Positions 16,814-26,200 of a stretch of 64,000 nucleotides of DNA are shown piece by piece. Source of the DNA: Jejudonia soesokkakensis (lineage in GTDB: Bacteria > Bacteroidota > Bacteroidia > Flavobacteriales > Flavobacteriaceae); assembly GCF_042664795.1 (NCBI RefSeq), contig NZ_JBHTBN010000004.1, positions 124,001 to 188,000 of the forward strand, written 5' to 3'. Numbering within the stretch: position 1 is the stretch's first letter; every line of letters starts with the position of its first letter. The notes beneath the pieces are model-generated. The model was given only the letters and a program-made list of their open reading frames with translations, did not search any database and was not told where the DNA came from. The position numbers and the translations under genes were made by a program.

Positions 16814-18133
16814 ATGAAAAATATATATAATACAATAAAAACATTTAGTTTGGCTATGGCTATTCTAACTGTTACATCGTGTACTTTTGATGAGGTAATC
16901 TCACCCAATGGACCCTCTGTTGCAGGAGTGCTAAGTAATGCTTCAAAGGGACAGCTTAATGAGCTTGTAGTCGGGATTGAATCTACTTTGCGAAGTGGAA
17001 TTGCTATCGAAACAACTGCAAGTGGAACCATGGCAAGAGAACTCTACCTGTTTGATGCAGATCCTAGAAATACAGGAGATTTGTTAGGTAAAAATGGGAT
17101 AGGTTTAGACAACAATTCATTTTATAGCACGGCACAATGGGCTGGAAGCTATAGATGTATAAAAAACGCAAATACTTTAATCGAAGCAGCTTCTAATACT
17201 GATGCAGTTACAGCTGCAGAAGCTAATGGTTATATTGGTTTTGCAAAAACTGTTATTGCTTATGAATTAATCCAAATTGTTAAATCTTATGGACAAGCAA
17301 GAGTAGATGTGTCAGATCCTAGTAATTTAGGTCCTTTAGTAGATGGTGCAACTGCTCTAGCAGCGGCTCGTGCATTATTAGATCAGGCTAATGGTGACTT
17401 GTCAGGTGCTGGAGGAAGCTTTGCTTTTAGCCTAAGCAGTGGATTTGATGGTTTTGATTCGCCAAGTTCATTTGCTCAATTTAACAGAGGAGTTGCTGGG
17501 ATGGCTGCAGTCTATGCTGGTGATGGAACTGCTGCATTATCTGCACTTGCAGGTTCTCATTTGAACCTTGGAGGTGATTTAAATGTTGGTCCTAAGCATA
17601 TTTTTGGATTAGGTGGAGGTGATCAAGCCAATGGTTTGTTCAAAGTAAATGGAGAAAATGGAGACCAGATTATTGTTCACAATAGTTGGATTAATGATGC
17701 TGAGCCTGGAGATAGCAGAGTAACAGAGAAAACAAATGTTCGGCCAGACCCTCAACCTCAAGATGGATTAAATGGTACTAATGAAACAAATTTATATGAT
17801 TCAAACACTTCCCCTATCGATATTTTACGTAATGAGGAACTAATTTTATTATTTGCCGAAGCGAGTATTCTTGCAGGAAGTCCATCTGGAACTACCGTTA
17901 ACGCACTTAATGTAATTAGAAATTCAGCTAATTTGCCTAATTATACAGGTGCAACTACTCCTGCAGCATTGACAAGTGAAATGTTACGTCAGCGACGCTA
18001 TTCTTTATGGGCAGAGAACCATAGATTATACGATACAAGACGTTATGGTCTTTCAGGGTCATTGCCAATTGATAGGCCTGGAGATCAAATATTCACTACT
18101 CTTCCAGTACCTTTAGCTGAGAATGATATTTAA
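16814..18133 (+). CDS. SusD/RagB family substrate-binding lipoprotein
   Basis: 439 residues. Signal peptide with lipobox TVTSC, so it is lipidated and surface-facing as the lid of the SusC pore. TPR-like helices span the body (e.g. ANGYIGFAKTVIAYELIQIV), and the C-terminal SusD hallmarks are NEELILLFAEASIL and RQRRYSLWAENHRLYDTRRY. It is somewhat short compared with glycan SusDs of 500-600 residues, which fits the smaller marine flavobacterial type. The operon ends with a strong terminator. Confidence 0.93.
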   Translation: MKNIYNTIKTFSLAMAILTVTSCTFDEVISPNGPSVAGVLSNASKGQLNELVVGIESTLRSGIAIETTASGTMARELYLFDADPRNTGDLLGKNGIGLDNNSFYSTAQWAGSYRCIKNANTLIEAASNTDAVTAAEANGYIGFAKTVIAYELIQIVKSYGQARVDVSDPSNLGPLVDGATALAAARALLDQANGDLSGAGGSFAFSLSSGFDGFDSPSSFAQFNRGVAGMAAVYAGDGTAALSALAGSHLNLGGDLNVGPKHIFGLGGGDQANGLFKVNGENGDQIIVHNSWINDAEPGDSRVTEKTNVRPDPQPQDGLNGTNETNLYDSNTSPIDILRNEELILLFAEASILAGSPSGTTVNALNVIRNSANLPNYTGATTPAALTSEMLRQRRYSLWAENHRLYDTRRYGLSGSLPIDRPGDQIFTTLPVPLAENDI

Positions 18134-18154
18134 TATTTGATAGCTACATAAATG

Positions 18155-18190
18155 TAAAAGCCCCGTTCACATGTGAACGGGGCTCTTTTA
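18155..18190. terminator. Strong bidirectional terminator between susD and the RND pump
   Basis: A perfect 26-base palindrome (18159-18184, half AGCCCCGTTCACA) with an A-rich left side and a T-rich right side. It separates convergent susD (+) and the efflux pump gene (-). Confidence 0.9.
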
Positions 18191-18204
18191 ATATGTAATA
18201 GAAA

Positions 18205-21200
18205 TTAAGCTGCTTCTCTTAATTTTTCTTTTTCAACCGTATCATCTGCAAATCTAATTTTAGCTCTATTCAACAAATAAAACATTGTAGGTACAATAAC
18301 CAATGTTAAGAATGTTGCAAATGTCAATCCGAAGATAATCGTCCAAGACATTGGCCCCCAAAAAATTGTATTATCTCCCCCAATATATATTTGCGGATCA
18401 AAATCTGTAAATAAGGTAAAGAAGTTTATATTTAACCCAATTGCTAAAGGAATTAATCCCAAAATAGTGGTAATGGCTGTTAGTAAGACGGGACGTAATC
18501 TGTTTTGACCTGCCGCAATAATAGCCTCCCTGTATTGTTCACGGGTTAGTAATTGCTCTTCACCAATCCCAACTTCCTGTTTCTTTCTGTCAATTAACAA
18601 TTGTGTGTAGTCAATTAATACGATAGCATTGTTTACAACAATACCGGCGAGCGAAATGATACCCATCATCGTCATGATCACAACAAAATCCATCTGGAAA
18701 ATTACGAGACCAAAAAGCACTCCAATAAAACTTAAAACAATCGCCACAAATATAATAACTGGTTTAGAAACACTGTTAAACTGTGCAACGATGATCAATA
18801 GAATTAATGCCAGCGCGATGACAAGCGCTTTAACAAGAAAGGACATGTTCTTAGCCTGTTCTTCCTGTTCGCCTGTAAAATCATAATTAATTCCTTTGGG
18901 CATTTCATAGTTCGCCAGAGAACCTTCAATTTTGCCTACGATCTCAGTTGGGTTGAATCCTTCTAGTACATTTGAGTATATCGTAATAACACGCTTGAGA
19001 TCTTTTCTTTTTATAGAACTGAATGTCGCAATGTTCTTAGTGGTTACTAAAGACGAGATAGGAATATTTTTTAAATTTCCATTAGTATCTCTAAAAGTAA
19101 TATTCTGATTGAAAAGTGCACTTTCATTATACCTGTTTTCGTTTCCGAAGCGAACAAAAATATCATAGTCATCTTCCCCTTCTTTGTAGGTAGACGAATC
19201 GAAACCATAAATAGCACTTCTTAAAACACGGCCCACTTGGGCGGTACTTACCCCAAGTTCTCCAGCTTTTTTACGATCCACAAAAACTTCCATTTCTGGT
19301 TTGTTCTGATTTACGTCCAACTTCAATTCTTCAATTCCCTGAATCCCTAAACCGTTAATATATTCCTGTACATTTTGAGCTTCAGCGAGTAATTTATCAT
19401 AATCGTCCCCTTTTAATTCTAGGTTGATGGCGTATCCTGCAGGAGGCCCATTGGCATCTTTATCTACAATCACACTTACCCCAGGATATCCTTGTACAGA
19501 TTCTCTAAGCTCACTCAAGACCTCTCCACTACTTACTTTATTGCCATTTTCATCATAACGATATTTGAACTCCCTAAACAATACGGTTACTTTTCCTCGA
19601 TGCGGCATTTCGTTTTGAGAGGCACCATCGGTTTGCGGATTTCCAGCACCTTCACCTACCTGCGAAATAATCGATTCTGCCATAAAGTTATACGGCTGTC
19701 CGTCTTTGGTATACTTGTATTGGTCTAAAACTTCAAAAACCTCTTGCTCGATAGTTGCTGTGATCTCATTTGTCTTTTCTATATCGGTTCCTTCAGGATA
19801 TTCAATATATACAATTGCTTGGTTAGGCTGGTTCTCCGGAAAGAAAAGAACATTAGGTTGTGCTATTCCGAAGACAACAAAAGACAATAATAACAATCCG
19901 AAAGTCCCAAAAACAAACTTATACGCATTACTACCCTTCAAAGCATTCCCTAAAAATTTCTGATATTTTTTCTCTAAAGCTGGCATCCACTTGTACTGAA
20001 ACTTATTCGATGCCGGGGCAAGTACATATTTAAAGAACCACAACAAAGCAGCGACGGCTATAAATAAGTTTCCGAAGCCAATAAGTGTATTAGGACTTCC
20101 CACAAACCCTAAGATTAAGAATAAAATACTCACAGCAAAAAGACCAATCCCTTTTTTAAGCAACGCTGTTTTAGCTCGGTTTTTCCATCCTCTGAAACTT
20201 AGGACTAATGCAAAAAGTAACGTTAATGCTCCTAATATCTGAAAAATAATATGTGTTTCGGTCAGTCCTGAAATAATCATCAAAGCACCAAAAAGGAGTA
20301 GTGATACACTAATTTGAAGTAAACTTTTCTTAGAGATCTCTCCTTCTTCCGTTTTCATAAAAACTGAGGTCAGCATAGAATTAATAACTAATGCTACAAA
20401 CAAGGAAGAGAATAATACTGTCGCTAATGTCAACGGAAAGTAAATCATAAATTTCCCCATAATCCCAGGCCAGAATCCTAACGGTAAGAATGCTGCTAGC
20501 GTCGTAGCGGTAGAAGCGATAATAGGCCATGCGATTTCACCTACTCCCTGCTTAGCAGCTTCCAGTCGAGGCACGCCTTCATCCATTAATCGATAGACGT
20601 TTTCTACTACTACGATTCCGTTATCGACCAGCATCCCAAGGCCCATTACGGTAGCAAACAATACCATTGTATTTAACGTAATGTTGATTCCAATAAAATC
20701 TCCTACTATTGGTAAAATCAAGAAGGAGAGTAAAATTGATAATGGAATGGCAATACCTACAAACAATGCGTTTCTGAATCCTAAGAAGAACATTAGTACA
20801 CTTACCACGAGAATAACACCAAAAATGATACTATTTTCAAGTTCAGCTACCTGAGCTTCAGTTCGTGTAGACTCATCACTGGTAATTGACAAATCAATAG
20901 TGTCTGGTAAATATGTTCCTTTAGCTTCTTCAAGAATTACACGAATCTCCTCCATAGCAGCAATCATATTCTCACCACTCTTCTTCTTGATGCTTAGCAT
21001 GACTACAGGATCTCCATATTCTCTTGCATATGTAGTTTTATCTTTTTCTCTAAAATTGATATCGGCCACGTCCCGCAGCAAAACCACCCCACCATCTTCT
21101 TTAACCACTACATTTTCAAGATCTTTTGGCTGGTCTATTTCACCTATAACACGAATGTTTCGGCGCAATCCGTTTTCGATGACGTTACCCCCAGAGATGG

Positions 21201-21873
21201 TTACGTTTTCGTTCTGTATGGCTTGAATCACCTGATTCAAACTCAGGTTAGCAGCGGTCATTTTATATACATCTACGGCAACTTCTACTTCCTTGTCCTG
21301 AACGCCCAAAATTGTAGCCTCTTTAATTTCAGGGAGATCTTCAATTTCATCCTGTAGGTCTTCGGCAAATTCTTTAAGTTGTTCATTTGGGAAATCACCT
21401 TTTAAATTAATTTGTGCTATAGGGGTGATTTCAGAAATATTCAGGTCAAAAGCGTTAGGTTCTACTTTTGCACCACCATCTATAGTGGGCCAGTCCTGTT
21501 GGGCTTTTACAGCATCCAGTTTGTCTTTTACTTTAACTTTGGCCTCTTCGGGAGTGATCGTTTCTTCAAACTCTACCGTTATAATAGAATAGTCTTGAAC
21601 CGAATTTGATGTAATTTTAGTTACACCCGAAATGTCATTCAATTCTTCTTCAAGAGGCTTGGTAATTAATTTTTCTACATCTTCTGCAGCATTTCCTGGA
21701 AACGCTGAACTTACATAAATTTTAGACTCAATAATTTCTGGGAACGATTCCCTTGGTAAATTAATGTAAGACATCAAACCACCAATAAGTACAATGGCAA
21801 TAAGTACAAACGTGGTCATCTTGTTATCGATGGCCCAGTTTGATATTCCGAAGTATTTTTTCTTTTGTTCCAT
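18205..21873 (-). CDS. RND efflux transporter permease with extra membrane insert
   Basis: 1222 residues, about 180 longer than AcrB. N-terminal helix then porter domain (LPRESFPEIIESKIYVSSAF). TM4 carries GLGMLVDNGIVVVENVYRLM, keeping the first proton-relay aspartate and having Asn where AcrB has the second. The second half repeats the pattern (LAGIVVNNAIVLIDY). Between TM6 and TM7, about residues 510-630, there is an added stretch with some four hydrophobic helices (SVSLLLFGALMIISGL, LGALTLLFALVLSF, GIGLFAVSILFLILGFVG, LFIAVAALLWFF). It probably exports lipophilic or toxic compounds. It is the last gene of the TetR-TolC-adaptor-pump operon, 6 bases after the adaptor. Confidence 0.93.
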   Translation of the reverse strand: MEQKKKYFGISNWAIDNKMTTFVLIAIVLIGGLMSYINLPRESFPEIIESKIYVSSAFPGNAAEDVEKLITKPLEEELNDISGVTKITSNSVQDYSIITVEFEETITPEEAKVKVKDKLDAVKAQQDWPTIDGGAKVEPNAFDLNISEITPIAQINLKGDFPNEQLKEFAEDLQDEIEDLPEIKEATILGVQDKEVEVAVDVYKMTAANLSLNQVIQAIQNENVTISGGNVIENGLRRNIRVIGEIDQPKDLENVVVKEDGGVVLLRDVADINFREKDKTTYAREYGDPVVMLSIKKKSGENMIAAMEEIRVILEEAKGTYLPDTIDLSITSDESTRTEAQVAELENSIIFGVILVVSVLMFFLGFRNALFVGIAIPLSILLSFLILPIVGDFIGINITLNTMVLFATVMGLGMLVDNGIVVVENVYRLMDEGVPRLEAAKQGVGEIAWPIIASTATTLAAFLPLGFWPGIMGKFMIYFPLTLATVLFSSLFVALVINSMLTSVFMKTEEGEISKKSLLQISVSLLLFGALMIISGLTETHIIFQILGALTLLFALVLSFRGWKNRAKTALLKKGIGLFAVSILFLILGFVGSPNTLIGFGNLFIAVAALLWFFKYVLAPASNKFQYKWMPALEKKYQKFLGNALKGSNAYKFVFGTFGLLLLSFVVFGIAQPNVLFFPENQPNQAIVYIEYPEGTDIEKTNEITATIEQEVFEVLDQYKYTKDGQPYNFMAESIISQVGEGAGNPQTDGASQNEMPHRGKVTVLFREFKYRYDENGNKVSSGEVLSELRESVQGYPGVSVIVDKDANGPPAGYAINLELKGDDYDKLLAEAQNVQEYINGLGIQGIEELKLDVNQNKPEMEVFVDRKKAGELGVSTAQVGRVLRSAIYGFDSSTYKEGEDDYDIFVRFGNENRYNESALFNQNITFRDTNGNLKNIPISSLVTTKNIATFSSIKRKDLKRVITIYSNVLEGFNPTEIVGKIEGSLANYEMPKGINYDFTGEQEEQAKNMSFLVKALVIALALILLIIVAQFNSVSKPVIIFVAIVLSFIGVLFGLVIFQMDFVVIMTMMGIISLAGIVVNNAIVLIDYTQLLIDRKKQEVGIGEEQLLTREQYREAIIAAGQNRLRPVLLTAITTILGLIPLAIGLNINFFTLFTDFDPQIYIGGDNTIFWGPMSWTIIFGLTFATFLTLVIVPTMFYLLNRAKIRFADDTVEKEKLREAA

Positions 21874-21879
21874 TCTGAA

Positions 21880-23049
21880 TTATTTGGCTGATTTAATTTT
21901 AATTTTCGCTCCGTCCTTAAGGGTTAAAGCTCCTTCACGCACAATAGTATCGCCACTTTCGAGTCCGCTAATAACCTCAATTTCTCCATCATATTTAAGA
22001 CCTGTCTCAATTTGTTTTTTAGTGACGACAGCTTCATCATTCTCCATTTCTGAAACAACAAATACAAATTTTTCACCCTTACTGTTTTCCTGTATTACAT
22101 TTGCTGGTATCAGCATAGCGCCTTCTTTGCTGTAATCATTGATCTCCAGCTTTGCTACCAGATTAGGCTTGATAGTGTTGTCTTTATTAGGAACGTCGAT
22201 CTCGATATCGAAGGTTCTATTATTCGGATTGATATAATTACCTACATTTTTTACTTTTCCTTCCACCTTAGAATTAATGGCCGGGAAGGTCACATTAACC
22301 AAAGTTCCTTTTTTAATACTACCTAAATATGTTTCAGGCACCGAAGCTTTAACAAACATATTATTAAGGTTTACAATTCGCATCAATGCTTGTCCTCCAG
22401 GAGCAACTACTTGTCCCTGTTCGGTAATAATTTCATCAATTTCTCCACTAAAAGGGGCGCGAACAGTAGTTCTGCCCAATTGTGCTTTCATTTGGTTTAC
22501 TGAAGAAGCCAGGCCTTCCATATTCGATTTTGCCTGAAGGTATTGTATTTCACTTCCTATCTTCTGGTTCCAAAGACGCTCTTGTCTTTCAAAAGTTGTC
22601 TTTGCTAACTCATATTGGGTTTCCATTTGAGCTACCTGACTTGAAAGTCCGCCATCATCCACTTTAGCCAGTAATTGACCTTTACTTACTTTTTGACCTT
22701 CTGTAACATATACTCTTGTCAATAAACCTTGATATTCTGGGTAAATCAAAATATTCTGATTGGTTTCGACATTTCCTTGAATATCTACAAAGTGTTCAAA
22801 TAAAGTATCATTAACTGTATAGGTTGTTACAAGAGGTAATTTTTTTAAGGTGTCGTTTTCGTCAATTGCAAGGTCAAGTCTTGTTAAAACAGCACCTATA
22901 CTATCATATGACTTTAAAACCTCGGTCTTTTTCGCTCGTATTTTTTCAATGTCTTTTGAGGCTATAACTTCTTCAACAGATCCGGTTTCTGGACTGCCGC
23001 ATGAAACGATAAGAAGCGCTAAGGTTAGGAGGGAGAATATGTTTTTCAT
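21880..23049 (-). CDS. Efflux RND periplasmic adaptor (membrane fusion protein)
   Basis: 389 residues. Lipoprotein signal with lipobox LLIVSC (Cys17). The mature part has the order of adaptor domains: a coiled-coil start (KIRAKKTEVLKSYDSIGAVL), a biotinyl-lipoyl hairpin half (GLLTRVYVTEGQKVSKGQLLAKVDD), a helical hairpin (about 130-185), the second lipoyl half (RTTVRAPFSGEIDEIITEQG), and beta-barrel and membrane-proximal domains (EVISGLESGDTIV). It bridges the pump and TolC in the periplasm. Spacing is 31 bases from TolC and 6 bases to the pump gene. Confidence 0.95.
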   Translation of the reverse strand: MKNIFSLLTLALLIVSCGSPETGSVEEVIASKDIEKIRAKKTEVLKSYDSIGAVLTRLDLAIDENDTLKKLPLVTTYTVNDTLFEHFVDIQGNVETNQNILIYPEYQGLLTRVYVTEGQKVSKGQLLAKVDDGGLSSQVAQMETQYELAKTTFERQERLWNQKIGSEIQYLQAKSNMEGLASSVNQMKAQLGRTTVRAPFSGEIDEIITEQGQVVAPGGQALMRIVNLNNMFVKASVPETYLGSIKKGTLVNVTFPAINSKVEGKVKNVGNYINPNNRTFDIEIDVPNKDNTIKPNLVAKLEINDYSKEGAMLIPANVIQENSKGEKFVFVVSEMENDEAVVTKKQIETGLKYDGEIEVISGLESGDTIVREGALTLKDGAKIKIKSAK

Positions 23050-23080
23050 GGTTTATAAATTTATCTTTTGATTGGATGTT

Positions 23081-24460
23081 TTAGTATTGATTTTTTATTT
23101 CTTCGGAAGTGATTCTTAGCTGAGGAACGTTAAGCACTGTTTCAATTTGTGCTTTTGCGTTGATTAACTCCAGCATTGATTGAAAATATTGTTGTTGCGC
23201 ACTATACAATTGCGTCTGCGCCTGTCTCAAGTCAAAACTGGTAGAAAGTCCTTCGGTAAATTTAATCTGGTTTTTGTTTTCTATGCGTTCTGCCAATGCA
23301 ATATTCTTTTTTGCATTTTCATATTTTTCAATGGCAAATTGATAATTGCTTTTAGCTGAGTTTAATTCGAGTGTGATATTCTGAATCGTTTCTTCCAATT
23401 CTGTTCTAGCTTGATCAAATGCAATTTCTGCCCGTTGTGTTTTTGCACTTCGCATTCCACTACTAAAAATAGGGACATTTAAACTGACTCCTAACACAGA
23501 AGATTGAAACCAACGTTGATCACTATCAAAAAAAGTAAAATCATTACTGTTTGCGGTAGTTCCATAATTCACAAAGGCAGATAACGTAGGGAGTGCTCTG
23601 CTTTTCTCAAGTTTTACTTCAAGACTACGCTGCTCGGTTAAATTAGTAGCAATTTTATAGTCTACATTCTCTTCTATATTTATACTTTTATCAAGATATT
23701 CTAGCGAGATATTACTTTCTGCAAGCGCATCGAGATTGTCTGTAAATACAACCGTTGTTTCAGTTGGAATCCCTAATGCAACATTAAACATTTCTCTTGC
23801 TATGGATGCAGAGCGTCTCGCATTACTTAGCTGTGTTTCAATATCAAGTAAGGTAATTTCAAGTTGCTCTACACTTTCTTCTTCGGTAAGTCCATTTTCA
23901 AAAATCTTTCGGGTTTCAAAAAGATTTTTATCGAGGGCTTCTTTATTTTTTTCAAAAATAGTGATGAGCGTTTCCGCAAGGAGGACACTTCCGTAGGCAT
24001 TAATTACTCCTTTTCGAACTTCAAGGTTGGTTTTTTCGGCTGCATTTTCAGAAAAATCTAAAAAAGTTTGAGCCGCCTGAAGTCCTACAAGATAGCTTCC
24101 GTCAAAAATAAGCTGATTTAAAGTGGCAACGGCATTTGCATTTTGTTTTGTCCCAAAGGTAACAGGGACAAAGGTGCCAGGAGCACCCCCACTAAATTCG
24201 GCTGGAATTAGTGTAACAGGTTGTTTAAGATTATTATTATAAGAAACATTTCCATCTAACTGTGGCAGACCTGTGGCTGTTGTTTCCCACTTTTGTTTAA
24301 TAGCCTTTGCGATGTCACGTCGTGCATTAATTGCTGTATAGTTACTGTCGATTGCGAAGGTAATGGCCTCTTGTAATGAAAATTCGTAGTTTTTTTGTGA
24401 TTGTCCAGTTGCCAGGAAAAAGCTGAATAAGGTGATTGTTATAAGTTGGTACTTACGCAT
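23081..24460 (-). CDS. TolC family outer membrane efflux protein
   Basis: 459 residues. Signal peptide to about residue 20 (LATGQ). Two OEP repeats with long alpha-helical barrel segments: one around NFEFSLQEAITFAID-like start and ATGLPQLDGNVSYNN, and the second around GVSLNVPIFSSGMRS and LRQAQTQLYSAQQQYFQSML. It forms the outer membrane exit duct of the pump. Its start overlaps the tetR stop by 8 bases, which implies translational coupling with the repressor. Confidence 0.94.
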   Translation of the reverse strand: MRKYQLITITLFSFFLATGQSQKNYEFSLQEAITFAIDSNYTAINARRDIAKAIKQKWETTATGLPQLDGNVSYNNNLKQPVTLIPAEFSGGAPGTFVPVTFGTKQNANAVATLNQLIFDGSYLVGLQAAQTFLDFSENAAEKTNLEVRKGVINAYGSVLLAETLITIFEKNKEALDKNLFETRKIFENGLTEEESVEQLEITLLDIETQLSNARRSASIAREMFNVALGIPTETTVVFTDNLDALAESNISLEYLDKSINIEENVDYKIATNLTEQRSLEVKLEKSRALPTLSAFVNYGTTANSNDFTFFDSDQRWFQSSVLGVSLNVPIFSSGMRSAKTQRAEIAFDQARTELEETIQNITLELNSAKSNYQFAIEKYENAKKNIALAERIENKNQIKFTEGLSTSFDLRQAQTQLYSAQQQYFQSMLELINAKAQIETVLNVPQLRITSEEIKNQY

Positions 24461-25064
24461 GATGAACGGTTGTTTTTATAAATTTGTTGAGAGTTTGCAG
24501 TCCTTCTTTTGTGACAATCCCTCGCAAGTGATATTCTAAATATTCTTCAAATAATTGTGCTTTTGGAAATTTTTGCCTTTCAAAAAGCGTATCGTCTTTA
24601 ATTCCATTAACACCTACAAAATAGATACGTGAAACAAAATCAATGTCCAAATTTTCTCTGTAAAGGCCTAAGGCAACCCCTCTTTTTAAATTAGCAATGG
24701 TGCACTCCTGCATTTTGTCAAATTGTTTCATTTTCATGCCCTCTGCAATTTCAGGATAGTATTTTTGTAACTGATATTGAGGGGAAGATTTTTCATCCTT
24801 TAAGTGCAACATTACTAGCTTTTTAATTTCATACAACTCTTCAATTGGATTTTTATCCATGTCTTGAATTGTGTCAATTCCACAAGTAATAGTTTCGTAT
24901 AACACGTTGGTAACTTCTTTTACTAAGGCGGTTTTATTCTTGAAATGTGCATAAATCGTTTTTTTCGAAATACCCATTTCATTCGCAATATCATCCATCG
25001 TTACACTCTTGAAGCCAAGTGTAATAAAGAGATCGGTTGCTTTTTGTGTTATCTTTTCTTTCAT
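24453..25064 (-). CDS. TetR/AcrR family transcriptional regulator of the efflux operon
   Basis: 203 residues. The N-terminal helix-turn-helix is typical: KATDLFITLGFKSVTMDDIA then GISKKTIYAHFKNKTALVKE. The C-terminal ligand-binding helices are variable. It is the first gene of the operon with TolC, adaptor and pump. A perfect 10-base inverted repeat sits on its promoter (25084-25115), so it very likely represses its own operon and is released by a pump substrate. Predicted leader is only a few bases long. Confidence 0.94.
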   Translation of the reverse strand: MKEKITQKATDLFITLGFKSVTMDDIANEMGISKKTIYAHFKNKTALVKEVTNVLYETITCGIDTIQDMDKNPIEELYEIKKLVMLHLKDEKSSPQYQLQKYYPEIAEGMKMKQFDKMQECTIANLKRGVALGLYRENLDIDFVSRIYFVGVNGIKDDTLFERQKFPKAQLFEEYLEYHLRGIVTKEGLQTLNKFIKTTVHHA

Positions 25065-25072
25065 AGCGAGTG

Positions 25073-25102
25073 CAAATATACAATTGGAAACTTAAAATAC
25101 AA
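25073..25102 (-). promoter_or_regulatory. Promoter of the tetR-efflux operon
   Basis: On the minus strand TTG (complement of 25100-25102), a 19-base spacer, then TATATTTG (complement of 25073-25080). Both boxes and the spacing fit the Bacteroidota -33/-7 promoter. The tetR ATG is 9 bases past the -7 box. Confidence 0.75.
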
Positions 25103-25115
25103 TAAAAGTTTCCAA
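25084..25115. promoter_or_regulatory. Predicted TetR operator
   Basis: Perfect inverted repeat TTGGAAACTT (25084-25093) and AAGTTTCCAA (25106-25115) with a 12-base spacer. One arm lies between the -33 and -7 boxes of the tetR promoter and the other just upstream of -33, ideal for repression by a TetR dimer or pair of dimers. Confidence 0.75.
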
Positions 25116-25199
25116 AGTTTTAATGTTAATTTAACAATGAGATCAGAGAGCCAGTAAAACAATTTTAATCATTATGACCAAATAATAATCGTCATGCCT

Positions 25200-25207
25200 T
25201 ATTTTTG
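25200..25207 (+). promoter_or_regulatory. Candidate -7 promoter box for the polyprenyl synthetase gene
   Basis: TATTTTTG fits TAnnTTTG. It ends 15 bases before the ATG at 25223, which supports that start over the TTG at 25205 that lies inside the box. Confidence 0.45.
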
Positions 25208-25222
25208 CTGAAAATTTTGCGA

Positions 25223-26200
25223 ATGGATTTTCTTATTCCTTATAGTACGTTATTAAATTCTCACCTTGAAAAGAAACTTGCCAGTAAAAAGGAACCTACT
25301 CAGTTGTATGAACCTATTAATTATATTGTAAGGTTAGGAGGTAAAAGGTTGCGCCCTATTCTTACATTGATGATTGCTGATTTTTTTGGCGACAAAAAAG
25401 AAGAAGCCATTAACGCAGCCATGGCGGTGGAGTTGTTTCATAATTTTTCACTGATTCATGATGACATCATGGATGACGCGCCTTTACGAAGAGGAAAAGA
25501 AACAGTCCACGAAAAGTGGGATACAAATACAGGAATCCTTTCTGGTGATGCCATGCTTATCCTAGCGTATCAGCTTTTTGAAGAATATGATGCTACGCTT
25601 TTTCAGCAATTGGCAAAACTATTCAGTAAAACGGCCTTAGAAGTTTGTGAAGGCCAGCAGTACGACGTAGATTTTGAAACCCGAGATGATGTGACTATTT
25701 TGGAATATATTAAAATGATTGATTGTAAAACAGCAGTACTTATTGGGGCAGCGATGAAAATGGGCGCTATCGTTGCTGAAGCTTCTGAAAGTTGTCAAGA
25801 AAATATTTACGAGTTTGGTCGTAACCTAGGCATCGCGTTTCAATTACAGGACGATTATTTGGATGCTTTTGGTGACCCTGAAACTTTTGGCAAACAGGTG
25901 GGTGGCGATATTATCACTAATAAAAAAACATTTTTATACCTCACTGCACTTCAAAAAAGTGAGCAGGAGGAGTCTGAAACACTTTCCCACTTATTTAGTA
26001 TAGCTCCTAAAGATCCAACCGATAAGATTACGACGGTAAAAGAGATTTTTAAAAGTTCTGGAGCAGCTGAAGCTACTGTCCATGAAATTGAAAAGTATAC
26101 TCGTAAAGCGAATGAGGTATTAAATAAGGTTGAAATTTCTCTAGAAAATAAAACAAAGCTTCAGGAATTTGGTGCTTGGTTGATGCAGCGTACGGTTTAA
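25223..26200 (+). CDS. Polyprenyl diphosphate synthase
   Basis: 325 residues from the ATG at 25223. Trans-prenyltransferase fold with both aspartate-rich motifs: DDIMDDAPLRRG (first DDxxD) and QLQDDYLDAFGD (second). GGKRLRPIL near the N-terminus is the conserved diphosphate-binding segment. It elongates allylic diphosphates with isopentenyl diphosphate; the product may be the menaquinone side chain or farnesyl/geranylgeranyl diphosphate, which sequence alone does not settle. Its stop overlaps the convergent beta-barrel gene by 4 bases. Confidence 0.92.
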   Translation: MDFLIPYSTLLNSHLEKKLASKKEPTQLYEPINYIVRLGGKRLRPILTLMIADFFGDKKEEAINAAMAVELFHNFSLIHDDIMDDAPLRRGKETVHEKWDTNTGILSGDAMLILAYQLFEEYDATLFQQLAKLFSKTALEVCEGQQYDVDFETRDDVTILEYIKMIDCKTAVLIGAAMKMGAIVAEASESCQENIYEFGRNLGIAFQLQDDYLDAFGDPETFGKQVGGDIITNKKTFLYLTALQKSEQEESETLSHLFSIAPKDPTDKITTVKEIFKSSGAAEATVHEIEKYTRKANEVLNKVEISLENKTKLQEFGAWLMQRTV

